Shown: positions 43,743-52,690 of the stretch, piece after piece | Numbering within the stretch: the stretch's first letter is position 1 | How the letters are laid out: each line of letters begins with the position of its first letter | Origin: Lachnospiraceae bacterium | GTDB taxonomy: Bacteria > Bacillota > Clostridia > Lachnospirales > Lachnospiraceae | Direction: 5' to 3' | Assembly (NCBI GenBank): GCA_014804645.1 | Contig: JAAUZI010000013.1 | Location: 88,605 to 152,604, forward strand | Length of the DNA stretch: 64,000 nucleotides | Notes under the pieces: generated by a model | The model's database searches: none | The model's input: the letters and a program-made list of their open reading frames with translations, nothing else | Told to the model about the DNA's origin: nothing | Translations under genes and position numbers: made by a program

Positions 43743-46058
43743 ATGAATTTACCGGGAAGTTTTACGAATGTCATACGGAAGTATGGCATCGACAAAAAGG
43801 ATGTAATATTTGCCGCCACGGGAGATTTGGATGAGGAGCAGCGGTTTGCAGACTCCATCGTGGCGCTGACAAAGGAAAAGCTGATCGTTGCCAGATACCC
43901 CTATAGAGAAAAGCAGGAATATAGGCTGGGCGGCTATAACAGCTGGTCCATGGAGCAGGAGAAAAGCATGGAGGAGCCGGCGGTAATGCTGTTCGAGCTG
44001 TCCAAGATGGAGAAACTGGAGGTGATCCGTCAGGTCAGCACGGGTATTCTGATGGGACGCATTGACGGCGTGGACAGATATCTGTGTCAGTTCTCCAACA
44101 CCAGGATGGAAGCCTTTATGCGGATCGGCCGACTGCTGGAGAAAATGAAAAAGGAAGAGGAGATCACCCAGGAGGATCTGGACGTGAAACGGGGAAAGGA
44201 ATGCTGCCCCAAATGCGGTATGATCTACCCGGATCAGGAGCGCAAGGTCTGTCCCAAATGTATGGATAAAGGGTCTATCCTGCTAAGGGTGGTGTCCTAC
44301 TTCAAGCCATACAAGTTCAGACTGATGGTTATCATGTTCTGCTATTTGGCTACGGCAGGATTGAATCTGGTGTGGCCCTATCTCAGCGGCACAGTGCTGT
44401 ATGACAAGGTTTTGGAGCGGGATGAGGAATTTCTGGCTATGCTGCACCTGCCCACGGGCCGTTTTGTGCTGGCGCTGGGGATTCTGGTGGTGGTCATGAT
44501 CGGCACCAAGATACTGCTGCAGGGGCTGGGCATTCTGCAGGGTGCTTTGACGGCCCATATTGCCCCGGAAGTGGTTGCAAAGTTAAAAAGCCAGGTATTT
44601 GACTCCATGGGAAAGCTGTCCATCAGCTTTTTCACCAGAAGGCAGACCGGAGGTCTGATGACCCGTGTGTCCGATGATGCGGAGGAGATTTCCAGCTTTT
44701 TTATTGATGGTATCCCCTACTTTTTTATCAATGTAGGCACGATTATCGCCACTTGTATCATTATGTTTATTCTCAATCCTCTGCTGGCAATGGCCTCCGT
44801 GGTGCTGATGCCCATTCTGTTCTTCATCAGCTATCTGCTGATGCCCAGATTGTGGCACTATTTCGGTAAGCGTCATCGGGCCAACCGAAGGCTCAACAGT
44901 CAGATGAATGAGAATTTTACCGGAGCCAGAGTGGTCAAGGCATTCGGACAGGAAGAGCAGGAAATGTCCCGTTTCACAAAAAACAACGCCAAGGTGCGGG
45001 ATGCAGAGTTGGATGTATCCAGATATGACTGCAAATTTTCCGCTTTGTATATCTTTGTGGAAGATATGCTTACCTTTCTGGTATGGGCAGTGGGCGGAGC
45101 GCTGATTATCAGTGGCTCCAATATGGAGCTGGGCCTGCTGATTACCTTCAGCGGCTATGTGGGACAGTTGAAGGGGCCTCTGGAATTTATGTCCAGAATC
45201 ATTCGCTGGTATACCAATGCCATGAACTCGGCACAGAGGCTATTTGAGATTATTGACGCGGTGCCGGAGGTGAGGGAAGCGGCCAATCCTGTGCGGCCCC
45301 AACAGCTGCGGGGAGAGATTACGCTGGAGCATGTGACCTTTGGATATGAGCCGAATAAGCCTATTTTGAAAGATGTGAGTTTTCATGTGGAGGCCGGGGA
45401 GGTGCTGGGAATTGTGGGCCGCTCCGGGGCCGGAAAATCCACGCTAGTGAATCTGATCTCCCGCCTGTATGACACAGAGGAGGGACAGGTGCTGGTGGAT
45501 GGCGTCAATGTAAAGCAATACGGCTTTGCGGAACTGCGCAAGAATGTGTCCATGGTATCCCAGGAGACCTATATTTTCATGGGCACGGTGGCGGAGAATA
45601 TCGCCTATGCCAGGCCGGATGCAACCAGAGAGGAGATTATAAAGGCGGCGGTGCAGGCCAGCGCCCATGACTTTATCTGTAAGATGCCCCAGGGCTATGA
45701 TACGATTCTGGGTTCTTCCAACAGGTCGCTTTCCGGGGGAGAGAAACAGAGGATTTCCATTGCCAGAGCCATTCTGGCAGACCCCAAGATCCTGATTCTG
45801 GATGAGGCTACTTCGGCGGTGGATACAGAGACGGAGCTGGCAATTCAGAAATCTCTTGAACAGCTGGAAAAGGGAAGGACTGTTCTGTCCATTGCCCACC
45901 GGCTGTCCACATTGCGCAATGCCACGCACTTGATTGTGTTGGATGACGGCCGGGTGACGGAGTCGGGGACCCACGAGGAGTTGATGGCTTTGAAGGGGAC
46001 ATTTTATAAGCTGAGTGAATTGCAGACTAAGGCTTTGGCGATGCGCGGCTTGGAATAA
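43743..46058 (+). CDS. ABC exporter with N-terminal soluble domain and zinc ribbon
   Basis: 771 residues from the ATG at 43743 behind GAGGAAG. Residues 1-150 are a soluble beta-rich domain (IVALTKEKLIVARYPY, VMLFELSKMEKLEVI, PH-like). A zinc ribbon follows with C155, C158, C170 and C173. The exporter membrane domain spans about 185-500. The ATPase has Walker A GRSGAGKST, signature LSGGEKQRIS, Walker B ILILDEATSAVD and H-loop AHRLS. The same domain order recurs in the gene at 47475. Similar proteins sit beside DUF1854 proteins elsewhere. Substrate unknown. Confidence 0.9.
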   Translation: MNLPGSFTNVIRKYGIDKKDVIFAATGDLDEEQRFADSIVALTKEKLIVARYPYREKQEYRLGGYNSWSMEQEKSMEEPAVMLFELSKMEKLEVIRQVSTGILMGRIDGVDRYLCQFSNTRMEAFMRIGRLLEKMKKEEEITQEDLDVKRGKECCPKCGMIYPDQERKVCPKCMDKGSILLRVVSYFKPYKFRLMVIMFCYLATAGLNLVWPYLSGTVLYDKVLERDEEFLAMLHLPTGRFVLALGILVVVMIGTKILLQGLGILQGALTAHIAPEVVAKLKSQVFDSMGKLSISFFTRRQTGGLMTRVSDDAEEISSFFIDGIPYFFINVGTIIATCIIMFILNPLLAMASVVLMPILFFISYLLMPRLWHYFGKRHRANRRLNSQMNENFTGARVVKAFGQEEQEMSRFTKNNAKVRDAELDVSRYDCKFSALYIFVEDMLTFLVWAVGGALIISGSNMELGLLITFSGYVGQLKGPLEFMSRIIRWYTNAMNSAQRLFEIIDAVPEVREAANPVRPQQLRGEITLEHVTFGYEPNKPILKDVSFHVEAGEVLGIVGRSGAGKSTLVNLISRLYDTEEGQVLVDGVNVKQYGFAELRKNVSMVSQETYIFMGTVAENIAYARPDATREEIIKAAVQASAHDFICKMPQGYDTILGSSNRSLSGGEKQRISIARAILADPKILILDEATSAVDTETELAIQKSLEQLEKGRTVLSIAHRLSTLRNATHLIVLDDGRVTESGTHEELMALKGTFYKLSELQTKALAMRGLE

Positions 46059-46060
46059 GC

Positions 46061-46141
46061 GAACTTCTAAGTCGGCTAAGTACGCCGACTAAGAAGTTCA
46101 AGCTAATTCCTGAAGAATATCCCCTTTGGGGGATATTCTTC
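46061..46141. repeat. two consecutive perfect or near-perfect hairpins
   Basis: First stem: 46061-46076 with 46084-46099 (16 bp, one mismatch, 7-base loop; arms start GAACTTCT and end AGAAGTTC). Second stem: GAAGAATATCCCC (46112-46124) with GGGGATATTCTTC (46129-46141), 13 bp perfect with a 4-base loop. Neither has a T run. They could stabilise the upstream mRNA end or be processing sites within the operon. Confidence 0.75.
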
Positions 46142-46226
46142 ATGGGATAAGGATCGAACTGAGCTGAGAAAAGTTGAGCCTTGGCTTGTATGTGATTGAT
46201 GTAATCAAGAAAGGAAAATTTAGATT

Positions 46227-46808
46227 ATGGAAGACAATAGAGAAAATGTTTTGCCGGATTTATTGGATTTGCAGGAGTTTGATGAGGAGGCTCTGAAAAA
46301 GGAGTCGGAGGAAGTGCTGCAGATGCGTATGCTGACGGCGGAGAACGCGGTCTTTACCCGCACGGAGGGAGGATTTCTGGCACTGGAGTTCGGGGAAAAG
46401 AAATACGACCGGGTGGGTGTGTACCTGACCTTTCCCCTGACGAATCCTCAGGAGTATATCTCCATTCGGGAGGCGGATGAGAAGGCTAAGGAGATCGGCA
46501 TGATCCGCTCGCTGAAGGATATGCCGAAGGATGTGCAGGACATGATACAGGAGCAGGTGCGTCTGCGCTATTTCATGCCTGTGATCCGCAAGGTTATGGA
46601 GGTCAAGGACGAGTACGGCTATGCCTACTGGCATGTGCAGACGGACTTTGGCAGCTGTCGTTTCACCACCCACATGGGAGGCGATGCCGTGGTGGCTCTG
46701 GGCGAGGCTCGCTACCAGATCACCGACATCGACGGCAACCGCTACGAGCTGCCCGACTTGTATGCTCTGACAGTGATGGAGCGCAAGAAACTGGATTTGT
46801 TTATTTAA
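46227..46808 (+). CDS. DUF1854-family protein
   Basis: 193 residues, soluble and acidic. Conserved-looking segments: YDRVGVYLTFPLTNPQEYIS, EIGMIRSLKDMPKD, and GYAYWHVQTDFGSCRFTTHM. I associate this with DUF1854, a small domain that elsewhere accompanies ABC transporters, including ones next to cyanophycin genes; no cyanophycin synthetase is in this window. Position between two ABC exporters suggests an accessory or regulatory subunit. AGAAAGGAAA site ahead of the ATG. Confidence 0.78.
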   Translation: MEDNRENVLPDLLDLQEFDEEALKKESEEVLQMRMLTAENAVFTRTEGGFLALEFGEKKYDRVGVYLTFPLTNPQEYISIREADEKAKEIGMIRSLKDMPKDVQDMIQEQVRLRYFMPVIRKVMEVKDEYGYAYWHVQTDFGSCRFTTHMGGDAVVALGEARYQITDIDGNRYELPDLYALTVMERKKLDLFI

Positions 46809-46825
46809 TTTATGGAGGGAACGGA

Positions 46826-47461
46826 ATGAGGAGATTCGCAGTTATGCTATATCCTGACTTTTCCTTGCAGGAGATAACTTGCCTTACATCTGCATTGACA
46901 GTATGGTTTGGTGAGGAGATTGACTTTATTGCAAGTGAAAGCAAAGAATATCGGAGTGAAGATGGATTACGGATTTTACCGACAAAATCAACAGCCGATG
47001 CAAAGATAACGGATTATGACTGTGTAATTCTACCGGGAACAATTAATCCGCTCCCTGCGTTGTTTGATGAAAAATTGATTGAGTTTCTAAAAAATGGGAT
47101 CAATTCCGATGTTGTTTTTGCAGCTATATCTTCAGCTCCAATATTGTTATCCAAGGCAGGAATTCTTAACGGTAAAAAGTTTACCTCCGGCTATTTTATG
47201 CAAATGGCGGATACATTCCAATTTGTTGAAAAGGATAACTTTGTACACAAAGCAGTGGTAGAGGACGGGAATGTAATTACTGGGATAGGAATGTTTTTTA
47301 GAGAATTCGCGGAGACCGTATTAAAGAGATTTGATTATGACATTGGCAAAAACTTTATGCGTTACGCCCCGGAAGAATTCTCGGAAGATGAATTGACATT
47401 CTATTGGTCTGAGGATGAATATCAAGAATTTTTAGAAGAGCTAAAAGAGTATTCTATGTAA
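46826..47461 (+). CDS. DJ-1/PfpI-family protein lacking the usual cysteine
   Basis: 211 residues. DJ-1/PfpI flavodoxin-like fold: FAVMLYPDFSLQEI at the N-terminus, CVILPG at 66-71, and the nucleophile-elbow segment FAAISSAPILLSKAGIL. The position usually held by the reactive Cys (AICxxP) is Ser102. The protein may therefore bind rather than catalyse. It is AT-richer than the ABC and DUF1854 genes on either side and sits between them with good ribosome sites (GGAGGGAAC before, AAGGAG after), so it looks like an insertion that kept the operon intact. Confidence 0.85.
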   Translation: MRRFAVMLYPDFSLQEITCLTSALTVWFGEEIDFIASESKEYRSEDGLRILPTKSTADAKITDYDCVILPGTINPLPALFDEKLIEFLKNGINSDVVFAAISSAPILLSKAGILNGKKFTSGYFMQMADTFQFVEKDNFVHKAVVEDGNVITGIGMFFREFAETVLKRFDYDIGKNFMRYAPEEFSEDELTFYWSEDEYQEFLEELKEYSM

Positions 47462-47474
47462 GGAGCAATAATTC

Positions 47475-49709
47475 ATGAAACTATTATACACACTAAAGGA
47501 GTCCCAGCAGCAGGCATTGTCCCTCCGTGACGGCGAAACCATCTGGTACTGCGTTCCTGTGGATCTGGCCTTTGACAACGGGGCGCACAGTTCTCAGACC
47601 AGCTACACGGATCAGACGTGGATCGTTGTCACTGAGGATCGGTTGATAACTCTTCGGGGGGATGAGAAAACCTCCGAGCATCTGCTGGCAGACTGTGAAA
47701 AAATCAAATGTGAACATCAGGTGGGCTGTGGTATAGTGACCGTATTTCCCAAGGAAGGCCTGCCGGAATGTATAGCTCGTTTCTCCATGCGCCATATTAT
47801 TCGGGTGGCCTACGCTGTCCGGGGCGCCCAGACTCTGGTTCAGGCCAGGCAAGAAAATCAAAACCTCAAGATGGTCAGCCGGGTGGAGAGCCGGGAATAC
47901 GAGAAATATTGCGAGAAATGCGGCCGCGCCCTGCCGGGAACCAGCAAGTGCATGTATTGTGACGGCAAATCTGATTTACTGAAAAAATTTATGGCCCTGT
48001 GCGGAGAGTTCACCGGCAATCTGGTGGTGATCTCCCTACTGTTGGTGCTGCTGGCGGGAATCAACATGTTTAACCCCATGGTGCAACGGTATTTTATTGA
48101 CAATTCACTGACGGATGGTCAAGGCACTATGACAGACTTATGGCTTTTCATTGGTCTGACATTTGTATTGACGGTGGGCGGCATGGTTTGCTGGATTTAT
48201 CGCTACTGGCTTTGTGTCAAGCTGGGGGCTTCCCTGAGCATGAGTCTGCGTTCCAAGCTGTACTACAAGATACAGGTGCTGTCCTTGTCCTTTATCAACA
48301 ACCGTAAGCCCGGCGAACTAATGAACCGGGTGTCCAGAGACTCCAATCAGATCCGTGTGTTTATGCAGGATGTGTTCGGAGATATGTTCTCCACGCTGGT
48401 TACGATGATTGTATCTCTGGTTATGATGCTGATAATCAGTTGGAAGATGACCCTGCTGTCTCTGGTCTTTGTGGCGGCGGTGGTGGTATTTATTCGGATA
48501 TTCTGGCATCACATCCACACGATATTCCACAAGCAGTGGCTGCGGGCAGATGACCTCAGCAGCAATCTGCAGGATATTCTCTCTGGTATGCGTATTGTCA
48601 AATCCTTCGGAAAGGAGGAGCGGGAGAGCGCTCGATTTACGGAGAAGACAAGGGCTTTTGCTGCCATACAGAAAAAGAATGAAACTTTCTGGGCTGTATT
48701 CTTTCCCATAATGACTTTTCTGCTGGGGGTAGGCACCTATATTGCCATCTATTTCGGCGGTATACAGGTGCTGGACGGCAGCATGTCCGTGGGACAACTG
48801 GTGCAGTTTGTGACATATAGCGGCTATCTGTTCGGTCCCTTGAGCTGGATGACCCATCTGCCCAGAGAGGTGATGCAGATGCTGACCAGCTTAAATCGTA
48901 TCTACGACGTGCTGGATGAGGAGCCGATGCTGGCGGATAAGCCGGAGAGCAAGGCATTTCCCATACAGGGCGCATTCACCTTTGAGGATGTTTCCTTTGG
49001 ATATCAGACCTATGAGCCGGTACTGGAGCATATCTCTTTTGCCGTAAATCCGGGGGAGATGATCGGTCTGGTGGGAGCTTCCGGCACTGGTAAATCCACG
49101 CTGATCAATCTGATCATGCGCCTCTATGACGTGGATCAGGGGCGGATTACTCTGGATGGCTGTGATCTGCGAGATATACAGATGGAAAGTCTGCACTCCC
49201 AGATCGGTGTAGTATTGCAGGAGACATTCCTGTTTTCAGGCACTATTTTGGCTAATATCCGATTTGCCAAGCAGGATGCCACCCTGGAGGAGGTCATCAT
49301 GGCGGCCAGAGCGGCCAATGCCCATGATTTTATCTGCAAGACCCCGGACGGCTATAACACCTATGTGGGCGAACATGGCTACAATCTGTCCGGCGGCGAG
49401 AGACAGCGTATTGCTATTGCCAGGGCGATTTTGAATAATCCCCGGATACTGATTCTGGATGAGGCCACCTCGGCGTTGGATACGGAAAGCGAGTTTTTGA
49501 TACAACAGGCGCTGAATCGTCTGGTAAAGGGGAGAACCACCTTCGCCATTGCCCACCGCCTGTCAACGCTGCGGGATGCGGATCGTCTGGTAGTTATTGA
49601 CAAGCACGGCGTGGCCGAGATCGGCACACATAATGAACTGTTGGAAAAGCAGGGAATATACTATGGGCTGGTAAACGCACAGTTGCGGATGAGCAGTGGA
49701 GAGAAATAA
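47475..49709 (+). CDS. ABC exporter with N-terminal soluble domain and zinc ribbon (second copy)
   Basis: 744 residues. Soluble N-terminal domain (about 1-135, WIVVTEDRLITLRGDEKT resembling VALTKEKLIV of the first exporter), zinc ribbon with C146, C149, C159 and C162, membrane domain about 175-485, and ATPase with Walker A GASGTGKST, signature LSGGERQRIA, Walker B ILILDEATSALD, H-loop AHRLS. Both ATPases of the pair are canonical, so the two exporters may act as a symmetric heterodimer or as separate homodimers. A terminator follows. Confidence 0.92.
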   Translation: MKLLYTLKESQQQALSLRDGETIWYCVPVDLAFDNGAHSSQTSYTDQTWIVVTEDRLITLRGDEKTSEHLLADCEKIKCEHQVGCGIVTVFPKEGLPECIARFSMRHIIRVAYAVRGAQTLVQARQENQNLKMVSRVESREYEKYCEKCGRALPGTSKCMYCDGKSDLLKKFMALCGEFTGNLVVISLLLVLLAGINMFNPMVQRYFIDNSLTDGQGTMTDLWLFIGLTFVLTVGGMVCWIYRYWLCVKLGASLSMSLRSKLYYKIQVLSLSFINNRKPGELMNRVSRDSNQIRVFMQDVFGDMFSTLVTMIVSLVMMLIISWKMTLLSLVFVAAVVVFIRIFWHHIHTIFHKQWLRADDLSSNLQDILSGMRIVKSFGKEERESARFTEKTRAFAAIQKKNETFWAVFFPIMTFLLGVGTYIAIYFGGIQVLDGSMSVGQLVQFVTYSGYLFGPLSWMTHLPREVMQMLTSLNRIYDVLDEEPMLADKPESKAFPIQGAFTFEDVSFGYQTYEPVLEHISFAVNPGEMIGLVGASGTGKSTLINLIMRLYDVDQGRITLDGCDLRDIQMESLHSQIGVVLQETFLFSGTILANIRFAKQDATLEEVIMAARAANAHDFICKTPDGYNTYVGEHGYNLSGGERQRIAIARAILNNPRILILDEATSALDTESEFLIQQALNRLVKGRTTFAIAHRLSTLRDADRLVVIDKHGVAEIGTHNELLEKQGIYYGLVNAQLRMSSGEK

Positions 49710-49725
49710 TATGTAAAGCAATATG

Positions 49726-49755
49726 CCGGGCAGCTATCAGCAGTGCCCGGTGTTT
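49726..49755 (+). terminator. hairpin after the second zinc-ribbon exporter
   Basis: CCGGGCA (49726-49732) pairs with TGCCCGG (49744-49750), followed by TGTTTG. The T run is poor, so this may be a moderate terminator. A further inverted repeat, ATGTCAAAA (49772-49780) with TTTTGACAT (49804-49812), lies between the convergent genes. Confidence 0.6.
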
Positions 49756-49855
49756 GCGATGCACGGTGCAAATGTCAAAATCCCTTCCGTTTGCTGACCT
49801 TGTTTTTGACATGATATCCTAAGTGGCAGTTTGCACGGTCAGGAAGTAATTATGC

Positions 49856-50953
49856 TTATGCGGTTCTCATCTCCAATGCTTCCACTCTTTTGGATAGATC
49901 CTCATACATTTCTAACAGCAGGCTCACATTGCTGTCCTCAAGCTTAGTGATTCTATAGTATTGATTCAGCTCATCGACATTCTGCTGCAGTTTCTGGATC
50001 TGTCTTTCCAAAATGTTTCTTGTTCTCTCTAATTCATCTAAAATAAGGCTCTCTGACTTTCTCAGCTTTTTGTCGAGTTTGGCCTCCATCTTAGCCAGGT
50101 TCTTGTCGGCTCGTGCCTCTATTTTGGCCAGATTCTCAGCGGCTCGTGCCTCTATTTGGGCAAAATTCTCAGCGGCCCGTGCCTCTATTTGGGCAAAATT
50201 CTCAGCGGCCTGTGCCTCCATTTTGGCAAAATTCTCAGCGGCCTGTGCCTCCATTTTTGCTAGATTTTCGTCGGCTTTTTCCAGCATGTCGGAGCGATTC
50301 TGTGCACATTCAGCCTTTAATGCGGCCAGGCTCTCAGCGGCCCGCTCCTCCATCTTAGCCTGATTCTCAGCGGCTCGTGCCTCTATTTGGGCAAAATTCT
50401 CAGCGACCCGCTCCTCCACCTTGGCCAGGTTCTCAGCGGCCCGTGCCTCCATTTTGGCTAGATTTTCATCGGCTTTTTCCAGCATGTCAGAGCGATTCTG
50501 TGCACATTCAGCCTTTAATGCGGCCAGGTTCTCAGCGGCCCGCTCCTCCATCTTAGCCAGATTCTCAGCGGCTCGCTCCTCTACCTTGGCCAGATTCTCA
50601 GCAGCTCGTGCCTCTATTTTGGCAAAATTCTCATCGGCTCGCGCCTCTATTTTGGCAAAATTCTCAGCGGCCCGTGCCTCCATTTTGGCTAGATTTTCGT
50701 CGGCTTTTTCCAGCATGTCGGAGCGATTCTGCGCACATTCGGCCTTTAATGCGGCCAGGCTCTCAGCGGCCCGCTCCTCCATCTTAGCCTGATTCTCAGC
50801 GGCCCGTGCCTCTATTTTGGCAAAATTCTCAGCAGCCCTGACCTCCATAGCTGCCAAATTCCGCGCATTTTCAGCCTTCATCTCAGCCAAATTTCTTGCG
50901 GATATGGATTCCATCATTTCTTTAATAACGTCAAAATCTTTCTGTTCAAGCAT
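49856..50953 (-). CDS. 11-residue-repeat (hendecad) helical protein
   Basis: 365 residues from the ATG at 50953 behind GGGGAGG. Residues about 20-295 are tandem 11-residue units of the form AAENxAKxEAR. An 11-mer variant ALKAECAQNRS plus DMLEKADENLA recurs three times, with Lys at 70, 147 and 213, that is 7 and 6 units apart. The last 70 residues are a normal heptad coiled coil (LDELERTRNILERQIQKLQQNVDELNQ). No signal peptide or membrane helix. Hendecads form long helices in coiled coils, LEA-like or lipid-surface proteins. It may be a filament, a scaffold or a surface-associated helix; I do not know the function. Confidence 0.85.
   Translation of the reverse strand: MLEQKDFDVIKEMMESISARNLAEMKAENARNLAAMEVRAAENFAKIEARAAENQAKMEERAAESLAALKAECAQNRSDMLEKADENLAKMEARAAENFAKIEARADENFAKIEARAAENLAKVEERAAENLAKMEERAAENLAALKAECAQNRSDMLEKADENLAKMEARAAENLAKVEERVAENFAQIEARAAENQAKMEERAAESLAALKAECAQNRSDMLEKADENLAKMEAQAAENFAKMEAQAAENFAQIEARAAENFAQIEARAAENLAKIEARADKNLAKMEAKLDKKLRKSESLILDELERTRNILERQIQKLQQNVDELNQYYRITKLEDSNVSLLLEMYEDLSKRVEALEMRTA
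50066..50896 (-). repeat. 33-bp tandem repeats within the hendecad gene
   Basis: About 25 imperfect 33-bp units encode the 11-residue repeats, with longer higher-order copies of 231 and 198 bp marked by the ALKAEC-type variant. Copy number is likely to vary by slippage or recombination, always in frame because the unit is a multiple of three. Confidence 0.9.
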
Positions 50954-51183
50954 AAATATAACCTCCCCTAGTATGGAATGCTCCTGCCTGTCAATATAGA
51001 TACATTTGAGTTACTGGCAGAAACTGCCCGAACTGTAAAGAATACAAGATTCATAGATAACTCGTAAATGAATCGTACTACAGATTACAGAATGTGTCAA
51101 TCGTTTTTTAAAAGTGTATTTATCAACGAATACACGATATATATAATCCCCAAAATAATCAAGAAATTTCTTTTGTTCCCTGT

Positions 51184-51206
51184 TATAATAAACTCACACT
51201 GCAGTG
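51184..51206 (+). promoter_or_regulatory. extended -10 and palindrome before the AraC/BtrH gene
   Basis: TGTTATAAT (51181-51189) is an extended -10 box. CACTGCAGTG (51197-51206), a perfect 10-bp palindrome, lies just downstream near the expected transcription start, where a bound regulator would interfere. Confidence 0.5.
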
Positions 51207-51222
51207 AGAGAGGAAATTATCA

Positions 51223-52686
51223 ATGAGCTATTCAACCATAACAAGAGCCATGGCCAACTATGTGGAGTGCCATGCGTCGGACACCCGGCTCGACTTAAAG
51301 GAGATGGGCAGGAAATTTGGTTTTTCAGAAAACTATATCCGAGAACTTTTTTCGGCCCAGGTGGGAATATCCGTTATGCAATATTATAAAAGGCGCAGGA
51401 TCATTCTGTCCGCCGCGCAGCTCCTGCACACGGATAAAAAGATACTGGATATAGCTCTGGAGCGGGGCTTTGGCTCTCATGAGGCCTATACCCGGGCTTT
51501 TGTCAAGGTCATGGGCATGTCCCCCAGCGCTTTTCGCAGCGCCAGGCCCATTTTGGGTAAAGCGCAGCTCGGACCCGGAGTGTATGGTTTGGATTTGCTG
51601 GAGGGAAAAGAGAAAAGGAGTGATGTAAGCGATATGAAACAGGACAGACAGGAGAGCATCTTATTATATGACATTCAACAGGTGAAATACGGCAGCTACG
51701 GCAGCGCCACACCCTTTCCAATCTGCATCAAGGCGGTGTCGGAGTATCTGGGAGACGATGTGTCCTATCCGTATATCATGGCAGCTACGGGAGCGGCGTT
51801 TCGACTGGTGTGGAACACGCAGTGCTGGGATTTGAGCAACGTGGACATCTACCATGCTTTCACGGAGTCCGACGCCGTGTATGGGCTGGGAGCCAAAGCG
51901 CTGGGCAGGGAGTTCTCCTTTTTAGGCAGGGGGGAGAATACCACCAAGGAAGAGTTCCAGACATTTATCAAAGAGCATTTAGCAGAAGGGTATCCCTGTA
52001 TTGCACTGGGGATCATCGGGCCGCCGGAACCCTGTATTGTAGCCGGATACGGGGAGGATGGGGAGACCCTGATGGGTTGGAATTTCTTTCAGGAGGACCC
52101 GGAGTACGCAGGTAATGTTACCACTGCGGAGAACGGCTATTTCATCAGCAGGAATTGGTGGGAGAATACGGACACTCAGGCGGTGATGTGTATGGGTCCC
52201 ATAAACGCCGAGGAGATGACGCCTCAGGAGATTCTGAGGCAGGCGGTAAAGGCCCTGGAGGGCCGGATGGAGCATTCTTATGCCAAGGGAATACTGGCAT
52301 ATGACGCGTGGCATAAAATGCTGCTGGAGGAGAGCCATTTCGCAAGTACGGTATATGACAGTCTGTTTTCTAAGCTGCTGGTGCAGAATGACGCTACCCA
52401 GTGCCTGATGGACGGCAGAAGCCAGGGAGCAAAATACCTGTTGGAGTTGGCGGCAAAACAGATGGCGGGGGACAATGCCAAGCTGGAGCTGGCGGCCAGG
52501 TATTTTCAGAAGGTCAGCGCCTACGCGGAGGAGATGAGCGGATTGATCGGAGATTGGTCAGATATGGAGGCCATGCTCCAGCATTTGGCGGACAGGAATG
52601 TGCGGGAGCAGCTGGCGCAGTTGATTCTTCACGCTAAGGAGGAGGACGAGGCGGCGCTGCAGTGCCTCAAGGAATATTTGCAGTAG
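51223..52686 (+). CDS. AraC-family HTH fused to a BtrH-like domain
   Basis: 487 residues. Residues 1-110 are an AraC HTH: LDLKEMGRKFGFSENYIRELFS and LDIALERGFGSHEAYTRAFVKVMGMSPSAF. Residues about 145-330 resemble the N-terminal domain of butirosin protein H (papain/C39-like): YGSYGSATPFPICIKAVSEYLG, GYPCIALGIIGPPEPCIVAGYG and WNFFQ. The remaining 150 residues are helical. It may sense a ligand through the BtrH-like part. No biosynthetic genes are adjacent. Confidence 0.83.
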   Translation: MSYSTITRAMANYVECHASDTRLDLKEMGRKFGFSENYIRELFSAQVGISVMQYYKRRRIILSAAQLLHTDKKILDIALERGFGSHEAYTRAFVKVMGMSPSAFRSARPILGKAQLGPGVYGLDLLEGKEKRSDVSDMKQDRQESILLYDIQQVKYGSYGSATPFPICIKAVSEYLGDDVSYPYIMAATGAAFRLVWNTQCWDLSNVDIYHAFTESDAVYGLGAKALGREFSFLGRGENTTKEEFQTFIKEHLAEGYPCIALGIIGPPEPCIVAGYGEDGETLMGWNFFQEDPEYAGNVTTAENGYFISRNWWENTDTQAVMCMGPINAEEMTPQEILRQAVKALEGRMEHSYAKGILAYDAWHKMLLEESHFASTVYDSLFSKLLVQNDATQCLMDGRSQGAKYLLELAAKQMAGDNAKLELAARYFQKVSAYAEEMSGLIGDWSDMEAMLQHLADRNVREQLAQLILHAKEEDEAALQCLKEYLQ

Positions 52687-52690
52687 AAAG

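Noticed and set aside
46227..46808. Cyanophycin operon
   Set aside because: DUF1854 and ABC genes fit, but no cyanophycin synthetase or cyanophycinase is in the window.
50066..50896. CRISPR array
   Set aside because: Periodic 33-bp repeats, but there are no unique spacers, the units are contiguous and code in frame for an 11-residue helix repeat.
50013..50999. Plus-strand frames opposite the hendecad gene
   Set aside because: They repeat because the opposite strand repeats; the minus-strand frame has the ribosome site and sensible protein.
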